Assembly: GCF_018139145.2 (NCBI RefSeq)
Contig: NC_059500.1
Span: forward strand, 21,061,437 to 21,125,436
Direction: 5' to 3'
DNA length: 64,000 nucleotides
From: Gymnogyps californianus
Lineage: Eukaryota > Chordata > Aves > Accipitriformes > Cathartidae
Numbering within the stretch: the first letter of the stretch is position 1; each line of letters starts with the position of its first letter. Position numbers and translations under genes: made by a program. This document shows positions 63,931 through 64,000 of the stretch, in pieces. The notes beneath the pieces are model-generated. The model searched no databases and was not told the DNA's origin. It worked only from the letters and a program-made list of their open reading frames with translations.

Positions 63931-64000
63931 AAGTCTATGGGACCTGACAAGATAAATCCCAGAGTCCAGAGGGAATTGGCTGATGTAGTTGCCAAGCCAC
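63931..64000 (+). mobile_element. CR1 LINE reverse-transcriptase fragment, cut by window end
   Basis: Translated from 63931 the frame contains GPDKINPRVQRELADVVAKP. This matches the conserved CR1 reverse-transcriptase segment of the form GPDGIHPRVLRELADV.AKPL, at the start of the catalytic region. The frame is open to the window end. More of the element presumably continues beyond 64000. Its 5' boundary lies a little before 63931 and cannot be fixed. A CR1 RT fragment is more likely than a host gene. Confidence 0.82.

Noticed and set aside
1..64000. CRISPR array, operon, phage or bacterial defence system
   Set aside because: No regularly spaced repeats, no dense coding, and the repeat content is that of a bird genome.

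Overview
This is a vertebrate, almost certainly bird, genomic window with no protein-coding or structural RNA gene that I can support. The evidence for a bird is the repeat content. CR1 LINE fragments are the main LINE, one carries the pentameter-like ATTCT tail seen on avian CR1 3' ends, and there are five solo LTRs of avian endogenous-retrovirus type. The base composition is AT-rich and CpG-poor outside a few islands of unusual sequence. The LTR family starting TGTCGTGGTTTAACCC is one I associate with Neoaves rather than galliforms; that point is inference.

Layout. 1-9470 is AT-rich single-copy-looking DNA with a perfect 16-bp octamer-type palindrome at 7824. 9480-10100 is a CpG-retaining block that looks like a conserved non-coding element (CNE). 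10338-10430 holds a decayed tRNA-like SINE. 11156-11740 is solo LTR 1 (plus strand). 14390-15130 is the strongest enhancer-like block. 19465-20110 is an ancient CR1 (minus). 21545-22132 is solo LTR 2 (minus, same subfamily as LTR 1). 22139-35850 is quiet DNA. 35851-35955 is an alternating purine-pyrimidine microsatellite. 36736-37346 is solo LTR 3, an ERVL-like element. 42309-42975 holds two CR1 fragments and a pure (AGAAT)12 array. 50784-51407 and 58504-59116 are solo LTRs 4 and 5 (both minus, one subfamily). 60060-60560 is a homeodomain-site-rich CNE-like block. 62880-64000 is a CR1 cluster, and the last 70 bases are an open piece of CR1 reverse transcriptase running off the window edge.

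All five LTRs are bounded by TG...CA and exact 5- or 6-bp target-site duplications, so each is an independent insertion reduced to a single LTR by LTR-LTR recombination. No gag, pol or env remains between any pair. The window is best read as a gene desert or a large intron, with several candidate regulatory elements scattered among old and young repeats. I found no multigene system, CRISPR array, operon or other novel cassette. The candidate CNEs, the longest unexplained reading frame (39010-39528, minus) and the paired LTRs are the parts worth checking.
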